Positions 37,101-44,504 of a DNA stretch of 64,000 nt are shown in pieces. Positions within the stretch are counted from its first letter, which is position 1; each line of letters opens with the position of its first letter. Source of the stretch: Pseudarthrobacter oxydans (GTDB taxonomy: Bacteria > Actinomycetota > Actinomycetes > Actinomycetales > Micrococcaceae); contig NZ_CP139438.1 in the NCBI RefSeq assembly GCF_034258515.1, forward strand, positions 4,154,001-4,218,000. The letters are read 5' to 3'. Made by a program: the position numbers and the translations under genes. The notes beneath the pieces are model-generated. The model did no database searches, had not been told where the DNA came from, and saw only the letters and a list, made by a program, of their open reading frames with translations.

Positions 37101-37270
37101 TCGGCGGCGGCGCCGGCGTATTCGACGGCAGCACACCTTCACGGGATACCGACACCAGCGATCCAAATGCCCTGGATGTGGTTGTCCGCGAGGGCCAAAG
37201 CCAGGCCGCGGTTCTTGACTGGCAAGCAGCATCACCCGTTGTGGTTCCCATGGTCGGGCTGAAACCATAA
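34115..37270 (+). CDS. secreted GH15 glucodextranase / glucoamylase
   Basis: 1051 residues from ATG with GAGGAG upstream; A. globiformis glucodextranase is of about this length. A signal peptide ends near residue 28 (VAFSPASAEAEP). Domain order fits that enzyme: an N-terminal beta-sandwich (about 35-290), the (alpha/alpha)6 catalytic barrel (about 300-700), then a B domain (about 710-800, FXVSVNGNV type) and a C domain (about 810-1040, PSGDDNGPGSYTYP). Catalytic candidates are the Glu in IQLDETAFPI and the Glu in MIPEQVWDQ. It releases glucose from the non-reducing end of dextran or alpha-glucans outside the cell. It is flanked by two ROK repressors and an isomaltooligosaccharide importer, which favours alpha-1,6 substrates. 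Confidence 0.9.
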   Translation: MKHHLRTGCAAVALAVAASTVAFSPASAEAEPAPGAPGASATWTKGDKEGVGSSVSTASKVWYTLTEGTLSEVYYPRADTPNTRELQFAVSDGSRTQRENEDTTRRVELADPQALSYRQITEDSASRWRLTKTYVTDPQRSAVMLGVTFEVLDGGNYQLHALFDPSLAGTSGGDSGRTVGNALVAEDLSIPDTPVASAVVSSSGFSATSTGYVGTSDGGTDLGADGRLDGAYTGAGPGNIAQTGTIALTGAKTEFSLALGFGANAQEALETANASVKQGFPRVSKEYTKEWKQYLQSLDKPAKALDGDLLTQYNVSLMTVKAHEDKTFPGAFIASLTTPWGQVANAEQHREGYHAVWARDMYQSVTALLAAGDEEAARRGVEWLFKYQQLPDGHFPQTSKVDGTVGQNGIQLDETAFPILLASQIGRTDADFYAKELKPAADYLVAAGPKTPQERWEETGGYSTSTLASQIAALAAAGDIAEGNGDAGSAAIYRATADEWQRNTEKWMFTTNGPVGDGNYYLRISGSGDPNDGAVRDWGNGAGIHPENAVLDAGFLEFVRLGVKPPADAHVADSLAETDASISQDTPGGRMWHRYTYDGYGEKADGSPWDGTGIGRLWPLLTGERGEYALANGQDALPYLATMHSAANDGFMIPEQVWDQDEPTTYRHELGRSTGSASPLSWAMAQYVRLAAGMENGSPVETPQNVARRYGSGAVAEPALTVESPAQLSTSDSPSTTVAGITAAAKVYVSVNGNVAEAPLTPTGDGTSKFSLDVSLTGTKNTVTVAAVGADGGTAVEDRTVLHYGTRIGGLQDPSGDDNGPGSYTYPSNPAYVPGAFDLTGVDVYDADDNYAFVTTIAGEVTNPWGGQGISHQRINVYLSNGDTTPTPALPGTNMNVEDAWDSAVVTDGRFDGAGVYAPDGTRTSAVTLLTVPEARQIVTMVPKAGLGNLNPASAKFAVAMFGNAEPGEGIGNVRPVYDGGYWAAGDPSWIKEWRFGGGAGVFDGSTPSRDTDTSDPNALDVVVREGQSQAAVLDWQAASPVVVPMVGLKP

Positions 37271-37281
37271 GTCCTAATCTC

Positions 37282-37313
37282 AAGGCGGGGCCGGAAAACT
37301 CCGGCCCCGCCTT
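37282..37313. terminator. hairpin terminator after glucodextranase
   Basis: AAGGCGGGGCCGGA and its exact complement form a 14-bp stem around a 4-base loop. It lies between the convergent glucodextranase and second ROK gene. Confidence 0.88.
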
Positions 37314-37333
37314 CCTCATTCGGCATACCGGTT

Positions 37334-38563
37334 TCACTGGAGTTTGCCCCGCAGCTCTTCAGGAACGGGCGGCCGCGGGAGGAACGCGCCAGGTTCGTGT
37401 TTGATCCGTGTCAAAGCGGACTCGATGGCGCCTTTGACCACCACCTCCGCTCCCAATGTGCTCGCAACGAGTTCCGGCAGCGGCAGGTCCGAATCCGTGC
37501 GCAGCAGGGTGCGTGCGTGTTCGAGGACAGGTTCGATGGCCCGTGAAATCCCTCCTGCGATGATGACGCGTTCAACGTCCAGAAGGCTGGAGAGCACAAC
37601 CGCAATCCGCGCCAGTCGGTCGCCGAGCCGGGCGATGATGTCCGCCGCGAACGGATCTCCCTCGCGGGCTGCCTGGAAGACGTCCTCCGCGGTGATTTCC
37701 CCCTCGGGGATGTGCCGCAGCATGGTTTTGCCCTCGTATGAGTGAACGCGCGAGCGTGCCCATTTCCGCGCAAGTGCGCCAAACCCGTCCGTGCCCCCTT
37801 CGTCGGGCACGAACTTGCCGGCGGTAAGAGTGTCGAGGAATCGCATCTCGCCTGCGCCGCCCCGCGGTCCTCGCAGCAAGTGCCCATCGACGATCAGGCC
37901 GGCGCCGAATCGCTCGCCTGTCAGCAACGTTGCTTGATTAGCTGACGGGTCGTGGGCGCGTTCGGCAATAGCGGCGAGGTTGGCGTCATTCTCGACGATG
38001 ACCATGCCCGGCAGATGGGAGGCGAAGCCGGAATTCATCAGATGCCAGAAGTCGCCTTCGGGGGACATGCCATAAGCGTCGATCGGCGCGGGAACGCCGA
38101 CGACGGTAAGTAAGACGTCGTCGAGGGTGCGTCCGATGTCGTGGAGGGTCAGACGGATCATCTCCCGTGCACTCGCACCGCGGCCGGCACGCCCCAGCGC
38201 ATGCGAGTCAATACTTTGTCGACGCGTGTTCAGCTCGCGGCCGCGCAGGTCGGCGACGATCGCCGTGAAGTAGGACTCCCCCGCGTCCAGCCCAACAACA
38301 ACACCGGCAGCCTCACGCACTTGGTAGCGGCGGGCCGGCCGGCCTTTGTGAGTACGGCCATCGGACTGCCCGTCCTCCACTTCCTCAAGCCAGCCAATGT
38401 CGACCAGACCGTCGCAGACGCCGAGTACCGTGGCGCGCGTCAGCCCGGTCGCGGCCATGGCCTCTCCGGCTGTGAACACCTGTTCCTCGAGGGCGAAGCG
38501 AAGCAGTGCATCGGAGTTGATTTGCCGCAACAGCTGCGTTGAGCTCGCCGACGTCGTATTCAT
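37334..38563 (-). CDS. second ROK-family repressor (ABC importer side)
   Basis: 409 residues, the same length as the first ROK regulator and of the same architecture, but with clearly different sequence. The helix-turn-helix is at about residues 15-65 (SDALLRFALEEQVFTAGEAMAATGLTRATVLGVCDGLVDIGWL); the ROK fold has VVVGLDAGESYFTAIVADLRG, IVENDANLAAIAE and RFGAGLIVDGHLLRGPRGGAGEM. The zinc cysteine cluster is absent. It is divergent from the binding-protein gene and likely controls the transport and hydrolysis operon that follows. Confidence 0.88.
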   Translation of the reverse strand: MNTTSASSTQLLRQINSDALLRFALEEQVFTAGEAMAATGLTRATVLGVCDGLVDIGWLEEVEDGQSDGRTHKGRPARRYQVREAAGVVVGLDAGESYFTAIVADLRGRELNTRRQSIDSHALGRAGRGASAREMIRLTLHDIGRTLDDVLLTVVGVPAPIDAYGMSPEGDFWHLMNSGFASHLPGMVIVENDANLAAIAERAHDPSANQATLLTGERFGAGLIVDGHLLRGPRGGAGEMRFLDTLTAGKFVPDEGGTDGFGALARKWARSRVHSYEGKTMLRHIPEGEITAEDVFQAAREGDPFAADIIARLGDRLARIAVVLSSLLDVERVIIAGGISRAIEPVLEHARTLLRTDSDLPLPELVASTLGAEVVVKGAIESALTRIKHEPGAFLPRPPVPEELRGKLQ

Positions 38564-38595
38564 CCCTTGACGATATCGCCCGCATCCCCCATCCT

Positions 38596-38631
38596 CATAT
38601 AGGACCTAAATATAAGATCCAAATAAATTCG
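38596..38631. promoter_or_regulatory. AT-rich operator candidate before the ABC operon
   Basis: A 36-base AT-rich block containing TAGGACCTA (a 9-base palindrome) and ATATAAGATCC lies between the divergent second ROK gene and the binding-protein gene. Its composition stands out from the flanks and resembles the block before glucodextranase, though the two share only short words such as ATTCG. Confidence 0.4.
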
Positions 38632-38643
38632 ACTTAGGAGCCG

Positions 38644-39921
38644 ATGTTGCCACCTTTGACGTCCGCCGGGACGCGAGTCTCCCGTCGCACCTTCCTTGCC
38701 GCTTCCGGGGGTGCGCTGGCCGCTTTCGCCCTGGCCGGTTGTGCACCGGGAGGAGCACGCCCCACCGTCACGTTCCACCAGTCCAAACCTGAAGCTGTCC
38801 CGTACTTCCGCGATCTGGCGGCAAAGTTTTCCGCGTCGCAGGACCAGGTCCGCGTCCTGCATGACATGGCGACAAATCTTTCTGCCAGCTTTGTGCGCAG
38901 CAGTCCGCCGGATCTCGGTTGCCTCAACTACAACCTCGAGATGGCCAGGTTCATGGAGCGCGGGGCACTCTCGGACCTTTCGGATCTTCCGGCAGCAGCT
39001 TCCATCCGGGACGACGTCCTCGACCTTACGAACTGGTATCCCACCTACCCGGGCCGTACGAGCGTCATCCCCTACTCGGTCATGGCTGCCTCAGTCATCT
39101 ACAACCGCCGCATCTTCGAGCAGAACGGGCTGTCCGTCCCGACAACCTGGGATGAACTGATCGAGGTATGCGAGGTGCTCAAGGCAGCCGGCATCACACC
39201 GATCTACGGCACTTTCCGCGACCCCTGGACGATTGCCCAGGGCCTGTTCGACTACACGGTCGGCGGCATGGTCGACGTGCGCGACTTCTACAAGGCAATG
39301 CACCGGATCGGCGAGAAGGTCGGACCGGATTCCGAGGTGTCGTTCCAGAAAACGCTGCTTGAGCCAGTGAAGCGCATGGTCCAGCTGACGTCGTACGTCA
39401 ACCCCGATGCGTCCAGCCGCGGCTACGGGGACGGCAACACTGCCATGGCGCAGGGGCAGGCAGCGATGTACTTCCAGGGGCCGTGGGCCTTCGGAGAGAT
39501 TGAAAAGGCCGGCACGGATGTGGATCTCGGCACCTTTCCGCTGCCGATGACCGGCGACCCCGCCGACCTGAAGGTCCGCGTTAACATCGACCTTTCGCTC
39601 TGGGTTCCCGAAGTCGCCAACGCCCAGGAGGGTGCCCGCGACTTCCTTCAATACCTCATGGAGCCGGAGATCCAGAACTCCTACAACGCCGAATTCCTGG
39701 GCTTTGGCACCACCAAGGACGCGCCGGCGGTGACCGACCCCCGGATCGTTGAGATGCAGAAGTACTACGACGACGGCCGCTTCTACATGGGAGCCTCACA
39801 GTTCATTCCGAACTCCATTCCCGCCGCGAACTATCTTCAGTCGATCATCGGCGGCGCCGACGTCGAGAGCACGCTGCGCCGGCTTGACGCCGACTGGGCG
39901 CGCCTGGCTTTCCGCGCGTGA
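38644..39921 (+). CDS. ABC sugar-binding lipoprotein (isomaltooligosaccharide type)
   Basis: 425 residues with AGGAG upstream. The N-terminus has a twin-arginine motif and a lipobox together (VSRRTFLAASGGALAAFALAGCAPG), so it is probably exported by Tat and lipid-anchored at the Cys near residue 35. The rest is a family-1 solute-binding protein: PTTWDELIEVCEVLKAAGI, a GDGNTAMAQGQAAMYFQGPW motif near 265, and SLWVPEVANAQEGARDFLQYLM. It captures oligosaccharides at the cell surface for the permeases downstream. Specificity is inferred from the locus. Confidence 0.9.
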   Translation: MLPPLTSAGTRVSRRTFLAASGGALAAFALAGCAPGGARPTVTFHQSKPEAVPYFRDLAAKFSASQDQVRVLHDMATNLSASFVRSSPPDLGCLNYNLEMARFMERGALSDLSDLPAAASIRDDVLDLTNWYPTYPGRTSVIPYSVMAASVIYNRRIFEQNGLSVPTTWDELIEVCEVLKAAGITPIYGTFRDPWTIAQGLFDYTVGGMVDVRDFYKAMHRIGEKVGPDSEVSFQKTLLEPVKRMVQLTSYVNPDASSRGYGDGNTAMAQGQAAMYFQGPWAFGEIEKAGTDVDLGTFPLPMTGDPADLKVRVNIDLSLWVPEVANAQEGARDFLQYLMEPEIQNSYNAEFLGFGTTKDAPAVTDPRIVEMQKYYDDGRFYMGASQFIPNSIPAANYLQSIIGGADVESTLRRLDADWARLAFRA

Positions 39922-39960
39922 CCACCACTTCCGTTCTAATGCACGAAACGAGGACCATTC

Positions 39961-40899
39961 ATGTCATCGACGACTAAGCCTTCCACTAGAGCGGTGGTGA
40001 CGGCCCCGGCAGCGACCAGAGCGACGGTTGCGCGAAAGCGCCGCCTCGATCCGATCTACTACTTCTTCCTGTTCCCGGCGCTGGCGATTTTCACCCTCGC
40101 CGTCACGCTGCCGGCTGTACTCGGATTCGTCTACAGCTTCACGAACTCCGTCGGCTTCGGCAACTTCGACTTCATCGGCATCCGGAACTTCATAGCGGTT
40201 TTCCAGGATGAAGGGGTCCTCAGCGCCTACGGCTTCACGCTCGCCTTTGCGCTCGTGACCGTCATCGCCGTCAACGCCGTGGCCTTCCTCCTGGCGCTGG
40301 GACTCACGTCCCGTGTCCGCTTCCGCGCTGCACTGCGCACGGTATTCGTTATCCCCATGGTGATTTCGGGCATCGTCATCGCGTTCGTCTTCCAGTACCT
40401 CTTCTCGAACTCGCTGCCGCTTGTGGGCCAAAGCATGGGAATCGAACCGCTGGCGACGAGCATCCTCGCCAACCCCGATCTGGCGTGGCTGGCGATCGTC
40501 TTCGTCGCGGCGTGGCAGTCCATTCCGAGTGCGATGCTGATTTACATCGCAGGGCTTCTCACGGTTCCTGCCGAGGTCTACGAGGCAAGCTCCATCGACG
40601 GAGCTTCGCCCTGGCACAACCTGCGGCACATCACCCTGCCGCTGGTCGCCGGGTATGCGGTCATCAATATGGTCCTTGGCTTCAAGAACTACCTCAACGC
40701 CTACGACATCATCGTTGGCCTTACCGACGGCGGCCCCGGAGTCGCCACACGCAGCGTCGCGATGTCGATCTTCCGTGGCTTCGAAGGCGGCGACTACGCG
40801 TACCAGATGGCCAATGCCGTGATCTTCTTCCTCATCAGCATCGTCATCGCACTCATCCAGCTTCGCTTCACTCGTGGCAAAGGAGGGGTCGCAGCATGA
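39961..40899 (+). CDS. ABC sugar permease, MalF type
   Basis: 312 residues with six helices after a basic N-terminal tail. The EAA loop that contacts the ATPase is present: YEASSIDGASPWHNLRHITLPLV (near residues 210-232). The gene is 39 bases after the binding-protein gene; its TGA overlaps the next ATG (ATGA). No gene for the ATPase is in the operon. Confidence 0.92.
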   Translation: MSSTTKPSTRAVVTAPAATRATVARKRRLDPIYYFFLFPALAIFTLAVTLPAVLGFVYSFTNSVGFGNFDFIGIRNFIAVFQDEGVLSAYGFTLAFALVTVIAVNAVAFLLALGLTSRVRFRAALRTVFVIPMVISGIVIAFVFQYLFSNSLPLVGQSMGIEPLATSILANPDLAWLAIVFVAAWQSIPSAMLIYIAGLLTVPAEVYEASSIDGASPWHNLRHITLPLVAGYAVINMVLGFKNYLNAYDIIVGLTDGGPGVATRSVAMSIFRGFEGGDYAYQMANAVIFFLISIVIALIQLRFTRGKGGVAA

Positions 40900-41786
40900 G
40901 CAGCGCACCCAGCACCATCACAGCAGGACCCACGCCCGCCGGGAAGAAACATCCGATCCGCGCCGGCAAAAAACGCAGCAACTGGCCTGCAACCATCGTC
41001 CTCATCGTCTGCACGCTCAGCGTGCTCGTCCCGCTGTACGTCACGATCAGCATGGCGTTCAAAACCACCGGCCAGGCGGTGGACGGCAACGCCTTCTCGC
41101 TGCCAAGCCCCCTGACCTTCGACAGTTTCGTCCAGGCATGGACGCTCACGAACTTCCCGCGCGGCTTCGGAATCTCGGTGTTCGTGTCCGTGACCGCCGT
41201 CGCGGGGGAAATCATCGTGTCGGCGCTGGCAGCCTACGCGATCGTCCGCAACTGGGACCGCCGGCTCTTCCGCTGGTCCTTCTTCTACCTGCTCGCGGCG
41301 ATGTTCATCCCGTTCCCCGTGGTGGCGCTGCCGCAGATCCAGCTCACGGGCCTTGTCGGACTGGACAATCCACTCGGCGTCGCGATCCTGCACATCGTGT
41401 TTGCCCTGGCGTTCAACACGATGCTTTTTACGGCCTTCCTGCGCTCCATCCCGCTGGAGCTGGAGGAAAGCATGCGCATTGACGGCGCCGGCACGTGGCA
41501 GGTGTTCTGGAAGCTCATCTTCCCCCTGCTCGGGCCGATGAGCGCAACGGTGGGCATCTTCGCCTTCATCGCGTCATGGAACGACTTCATGATGCCGTCA
41601 CTCATCATTTCCGACCCGGAACTGCAGACGATCCCGGTGCTGCAGAAGATCTTCCAGACGCAGTTCAGCAACAGCTACAACGTCGCCTTCGCCTCGTACC
41701 TGATGGCGATGGCGCCGGCGATCGTCGTCTACCTCTTTACCCAGCGCTGGGTAATGTCCGGCCTGACCCAGGGCGCAGTCAAGTGA
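40896..41786 (+). CDS. ABC sugar permease, MalG type
   Basis: 296 residues from the ATG in the ATGA overlap, with AGGAGGGG upstream. Six helices; the EAA loop is LEESMRIDGAGTWQVFWKLIFPLLGP (near residues 190-215), followed by the MalG-type IASWNDFMMPSLI. It pairs with the MalF-type permease upstream. The frame stays open upstream to 40485, but that overlaps the first permease and is not used. Confidence 0.92.
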   Translation: MSSAPSTITAGPTPAGKKHPIRAGKKRSNWPATIVLIVCTLSVLVPLYVTISMAFKTTGQAVDGNAFSLPSPLTFDSFVQAWTLTNFPRGFGISVFVSVTAVAGEIIVSALAAYAIVRNWDRRLFRWSFFYLLAAMFIPFPVVALPQIQLTGLVGLDNPLGVAILHIVFALAFNTMLFTAFLRSIPLELEESMRIDGAGTWQVFWKLIFPLLGPMSATVGIFAFIASWNDFMMPSLIISDPELQTIPVLQKIFQTQFSNSYNVAFASYLMAMAPAIVVYLFTQRWVMSGLTQGAVK

Positions 41787-41833
41787 CGCCAGCCGCCAAA
41801 CCGACCACAGACCCAAAAGTAAAGGACAAAGTC

Positions 41834-43555
41834 TTGCCCTCCATCGCCACCAAGGCAACCAGCACCGGGCCCAAGCAGATGACCGACCCCGACTGGTGGC
41901 GCCAGGCCTCGGTCTACCAGATCTACCCCCGCAGCTTCGCCGACTCCAACGGCGACGGTATCGGTGACATCAACGGCATCACCGCCAAGGTCCCTTACCT
42001 GAAGGCTCTGGGAATCGATGCGGTCTGGCTGAGCCCGTTCTACCCTTCAGCCCTCGCCGACGGCGGCTATGACGTGGACGACTACCGTAACGTTGACCCG
42101 CGGCTCGGCACTCTCGAGGACTTCAACGACATGGCCTCCGCCCTGCACGCCGCCGGCATCAAGCTGATCGTGGACATCGTGCCCAACCACTCCTCGAACC
42201 GCCACGAGTGGTTCCAGGAAGCCCTCGCCTCCCCGAAGGGATCCCCCGCCCGCGACCGCTACATCTTCCGTGACGGACTCGGCGACAACGGTGAACTTCC
42301 GCCGTCAGACTGGGACTCCGTGTTCGGCGGTCCCGCCTGGGAACGCATCACAGAACCCGACGGAACTCCGGGGCAGTGGTACATGCACATCTTCGCCAAG
42401 GAACAGCCGGACTTCAACTGGGACAACCGCGAGGTTCGCGAAGACTTCCTGAAGACCTTGCGCTTCTGGTCCGACCGGGGAGTGGACGGTTTCCGGATTG
42501 ACGTCGCCCATGCCCTGACCAAGAACCTCGAAGAGTCCCTGCCCACCAAGGCAGACCTCGAAACCCAGGGCGAGGCGCTGTACCTTGCCGGTGCGCATCC
42601 GTACTGGGACCGCGACGAAGTCCACGAGATCTACGCCGAGTGGCGCAAGGTCTTCAACGAGTACAACCCGCCGCGCACCGCCGTCGCCGAAGCCTGGGTG
42701 CACTCGGACCGCCGGGCCCGCTACGCCAGCCCGGAGGGCCTTGGCCAGGCCTTCAATTTCGACCTGCTGCAGGCAGACTTTGACGGCGCCCAGTACCGGA
42801 AGATCATCACCAAGAACCTCGCCGAGGCCCAGGCTTCCGGCGCTTCCTCCACGTGGGTTTTCTCCAACCACGACGTCGTACGGCACGCCACACGCTACGG
42901 GCTTCCGGTCTCCGGACCTTCGGCCGAGGGCGGGATCATGGCCGGCGAGGCCGGCAAGCAGTGGCTGCTGGCCGGCGGCAAGCAGGAAGACGTCGACGTG
43001 GAACTCGGCCTGCGCCGCGCCCGTGCCGCATCGTTGCTGATGTTCGCCCTTCCAGGCTCCGCGTACCTCTACCAGGGCGAGGAACTGGGCCTGCAGGAAG
43101 TCGGCAGCGAAATCCCCGACGCAGAACGCCAGGACCCGGCCTTCTTCCGCAACAAAGGCGTGGAAATCGGCCGCGACGGCTGCCGCGTGCCGCTGCCCTG
43201 GACAGGCTCGGGCACCTCGTTCGGTTTCGGGAGCGGCGGTGCCCACCTGCCGCAACCGGAGTGGTTCGCAGGCTACTCAGTGGAAGCCCAGGAGGCCCGG
43301 GAAGAGTCAACCCTGTCCCTCTACCGCAGGGCGCTGGCCCTGCGGTCACGGCTGCAGACCACCGAAGTGCTGGAATGGCTGGAAACCGGCCGGCCTGACG
43401 TCCTGGCCTTCCGGCGCCCCAACGGCTGGACCTCCGTAACGAACTTCGGCACGGAAGCCTTCGAACTGCCCGCCGGCAAGGTACTGGTCTCCAGTTCGCC
43501 GCTCACGGCAGGTTCCCTGCCCGGAGCAGCCACGGCCTGGCTCCAGGAAGCGTGA
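41834..43555 (+). CDS. GH13 alpha-glucosidase, oligo-1,6-glucosidase type
   Basis: 573 residues from TTG with AAAGGA seven bases upstream. A GTG at 41783, overlapping the permease stop as GTGA, would add 17 residues and is the other option. Conserved GH13 regions: DIVPNHSSNRH, GVDGFRIDVAHAL (the Asp is the nucleophile), AVAEAWVHSDRR (Glu acid) and FSNHDVVRHATRYG. The Val after the catalytic Asp (GFRIDV) is the residue that in isomaltase and oligo-1,6-glucosidase marks alpha-1,6 preference. No signal peptide, so it acts on imported isomaltooligosaccharides and releases glucose for the kinase that follows. Confidence 0.9.
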   Translation: MPSIATKATSTGPKQMTDPDWWRQASVYQIYPRSFADSNGDGIGDINGITAKVPYLKALGIDAVWLSPFYPSALADGGYDVDDYRNVDPRLGTLEDFNDMASALHAAGIKLIVDIVPNHSSNRHEWFQEALASPKGSPARDRYIFRDGLGDNGELPPSDWDSVFGGPAWERITEPDGTPGQWYMHIFAKEQPDFNWDNREVREDFLKTLRFWSDRGVDGFRIDVAHALTKNLEESLPTKADLETQGEALYLAGAHPYWDRDEVHEIYAEWRKVFNEYNPPRTAVAEAWVHSDRRARYASPEGLGQAFNFDLLQADFDGAQYRKIITKNLAEAQASGASSTWVFSNHDVVRHATRYGLPVSGPSAEGGIMAGEAGKQWLLAGGKQEDVDVELGLRRARAASLLMFALPGSAYLYQGEELGLQEVGSEIPDAERQDPAFFRNKGVEIGRDGCRVPLPWTGSGTSFGFGSGGAHLPQPEWFAGYSVEAQEAREESTLSLYRRALALRSRLQTTEVLEWLETGRPDVLAFRRPNGWTSVTNFGTEAFELPAGKVLVSSSPLTAGSLPGAATAWLQEA

Positions 43556-44352
43556 TGGCAGCACCCTCGAGCGATACCACGGACGTACCGTCCGGACTGG
43601 ATTTCGGGATCGGCATCGATGTCGGCGGGACGTGGATCAAGGGCGCGGTCATCAACATGGGCAGCGGCACCCCGGTCGGCGGCGTCCGTCGCCTCCGGAC
43701 ACCTGCCTGCGGCACGGTTGATGCAGTCGCAGACACCCTGGACCAGCTCATCGACGAGCTCGAATCCGAAAGCCCCGGCCATAGCGCCCCTGCTGTCGGC
43801 GTCGCCATCCCCTCGATAGTCCAGCACGGAGTGGCCAGGTCGGCAGCAAACATGGACGCCGGCTGGATCGGACTGGATGTTCAAGCCTACTTGCGGGAAC
43901 GGCTTGGCCGGCCCGTTTGCGTGGTGAATGACGCCGACGCCGCTGGTATGGCAGAGGCCCATTACGGCGTCGGGAAGGACAAACGCGGCGTTGTCCTGGT
44001 CCTCACGTTGGGAACGGGCATCGGATCAGCACTCATCGTTGATGGAAAGCTGATACCCAATTTCGAGCTGGGGCATCTGGAAATCGGCGGGCACAAGGCA
44101 GAATCCCGGGCATCGGCCGTCGCCCGCGAAAATGCAGGCCTGGACTGGATCGAGTACGCGGACCGGCTCCAGCTGTACCTGTCACATGTGGAGTTCCTGT
44201 TCTCGCCCGACCTGATCATCATCGGTGGGGGAATTTCGGAATGCAGCAACGAATACCTGCCTCGCCTGTCACTGCGCGCCCCGGTCATCCCGGCCAGCCT
44301 GGAAAACTCTGCGGGCGTCGTGGGTGCTGCCCTGCGGGCAGCTGCAGCCTGA
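43555..44352 (+). CDS. ppgK: polyphosphate glucokinase
   Basis: About 265 residues from ATG in the TGATG junction with the GH13 gene; a GTG three bases earlier is also possible. FGIGIDVGGTWIKGAVINM is the phosphate loop, VVNDADAAGMAEAHYGVGK and LGTGIGSALIVDGKLIPNFELGHLEIGG follow, and the C-terminal IIIGGGISE closes the ROK fold. The order and spacing match mycobacterial PpgK, which phosphorylates glucose with polyphosphate (and ATP). Its overlap with the glucosidase gene ties it to the isomaltooligosaccharide pathway. Confidence 0.9.
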   Translation: MAAPSSDTTDVPSGLDFGIGIDVGGTWIKGAVINMGSGTPVGGVRRLRTPACGTVDAVADTLDQLIDELESESPGHSAPAVGVAIPSIVQHGVARSAANMDAGWIGLDVQAYLRERLGRPVCVVNDADAAGMAEAHYGVGKDKRGVVLVLTLGTGIGSALIVDGKLIPNFELGHLEIGGHKAESRASAVARENAGLDWIEYADRLQLYLSHVEFLFSPDLIIIGGGISECSNEYLPRLSLRAPVIPASLENSAGVVGAALRAAAA

Positions 44353-44378
44353 GGGCACCCGACGAAACCGTCCCCAAA

Positions 44379-44419
44379 AAGGGCCGACGGCGGCACTCAC
44401 CACGCCGCCGTCGGCCCTT
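44379..44419 (+). terminator. hairpin terminator after the dextran/isomaltooligosaccharide operon
   Basis: AAGGGCCGACGGCGGC and its exact complement form a 16-bp stem with a 9-base loop. The loop side (CGGCACTCACC) is shared with the terminator at 32642-32693 on the other side of the locus. Confidence 0.85.
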
Positions 44420-44504
44420 CCAACGAAGCTGCCACCCGCCCAAGCGGTCCTTAGTCACGAGGGGCGGACCGGCGCGGGGTTGCGGCCGCCGCTAAGCTAG
44501 CGCC

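Noticed and set aside
40485..40895. Longer start for the MalG-type permease
   Set aside because: It would overlap most of the MalF-type gene in another frame, while an ATGA overlap with AGGAGGGG marks the real start.
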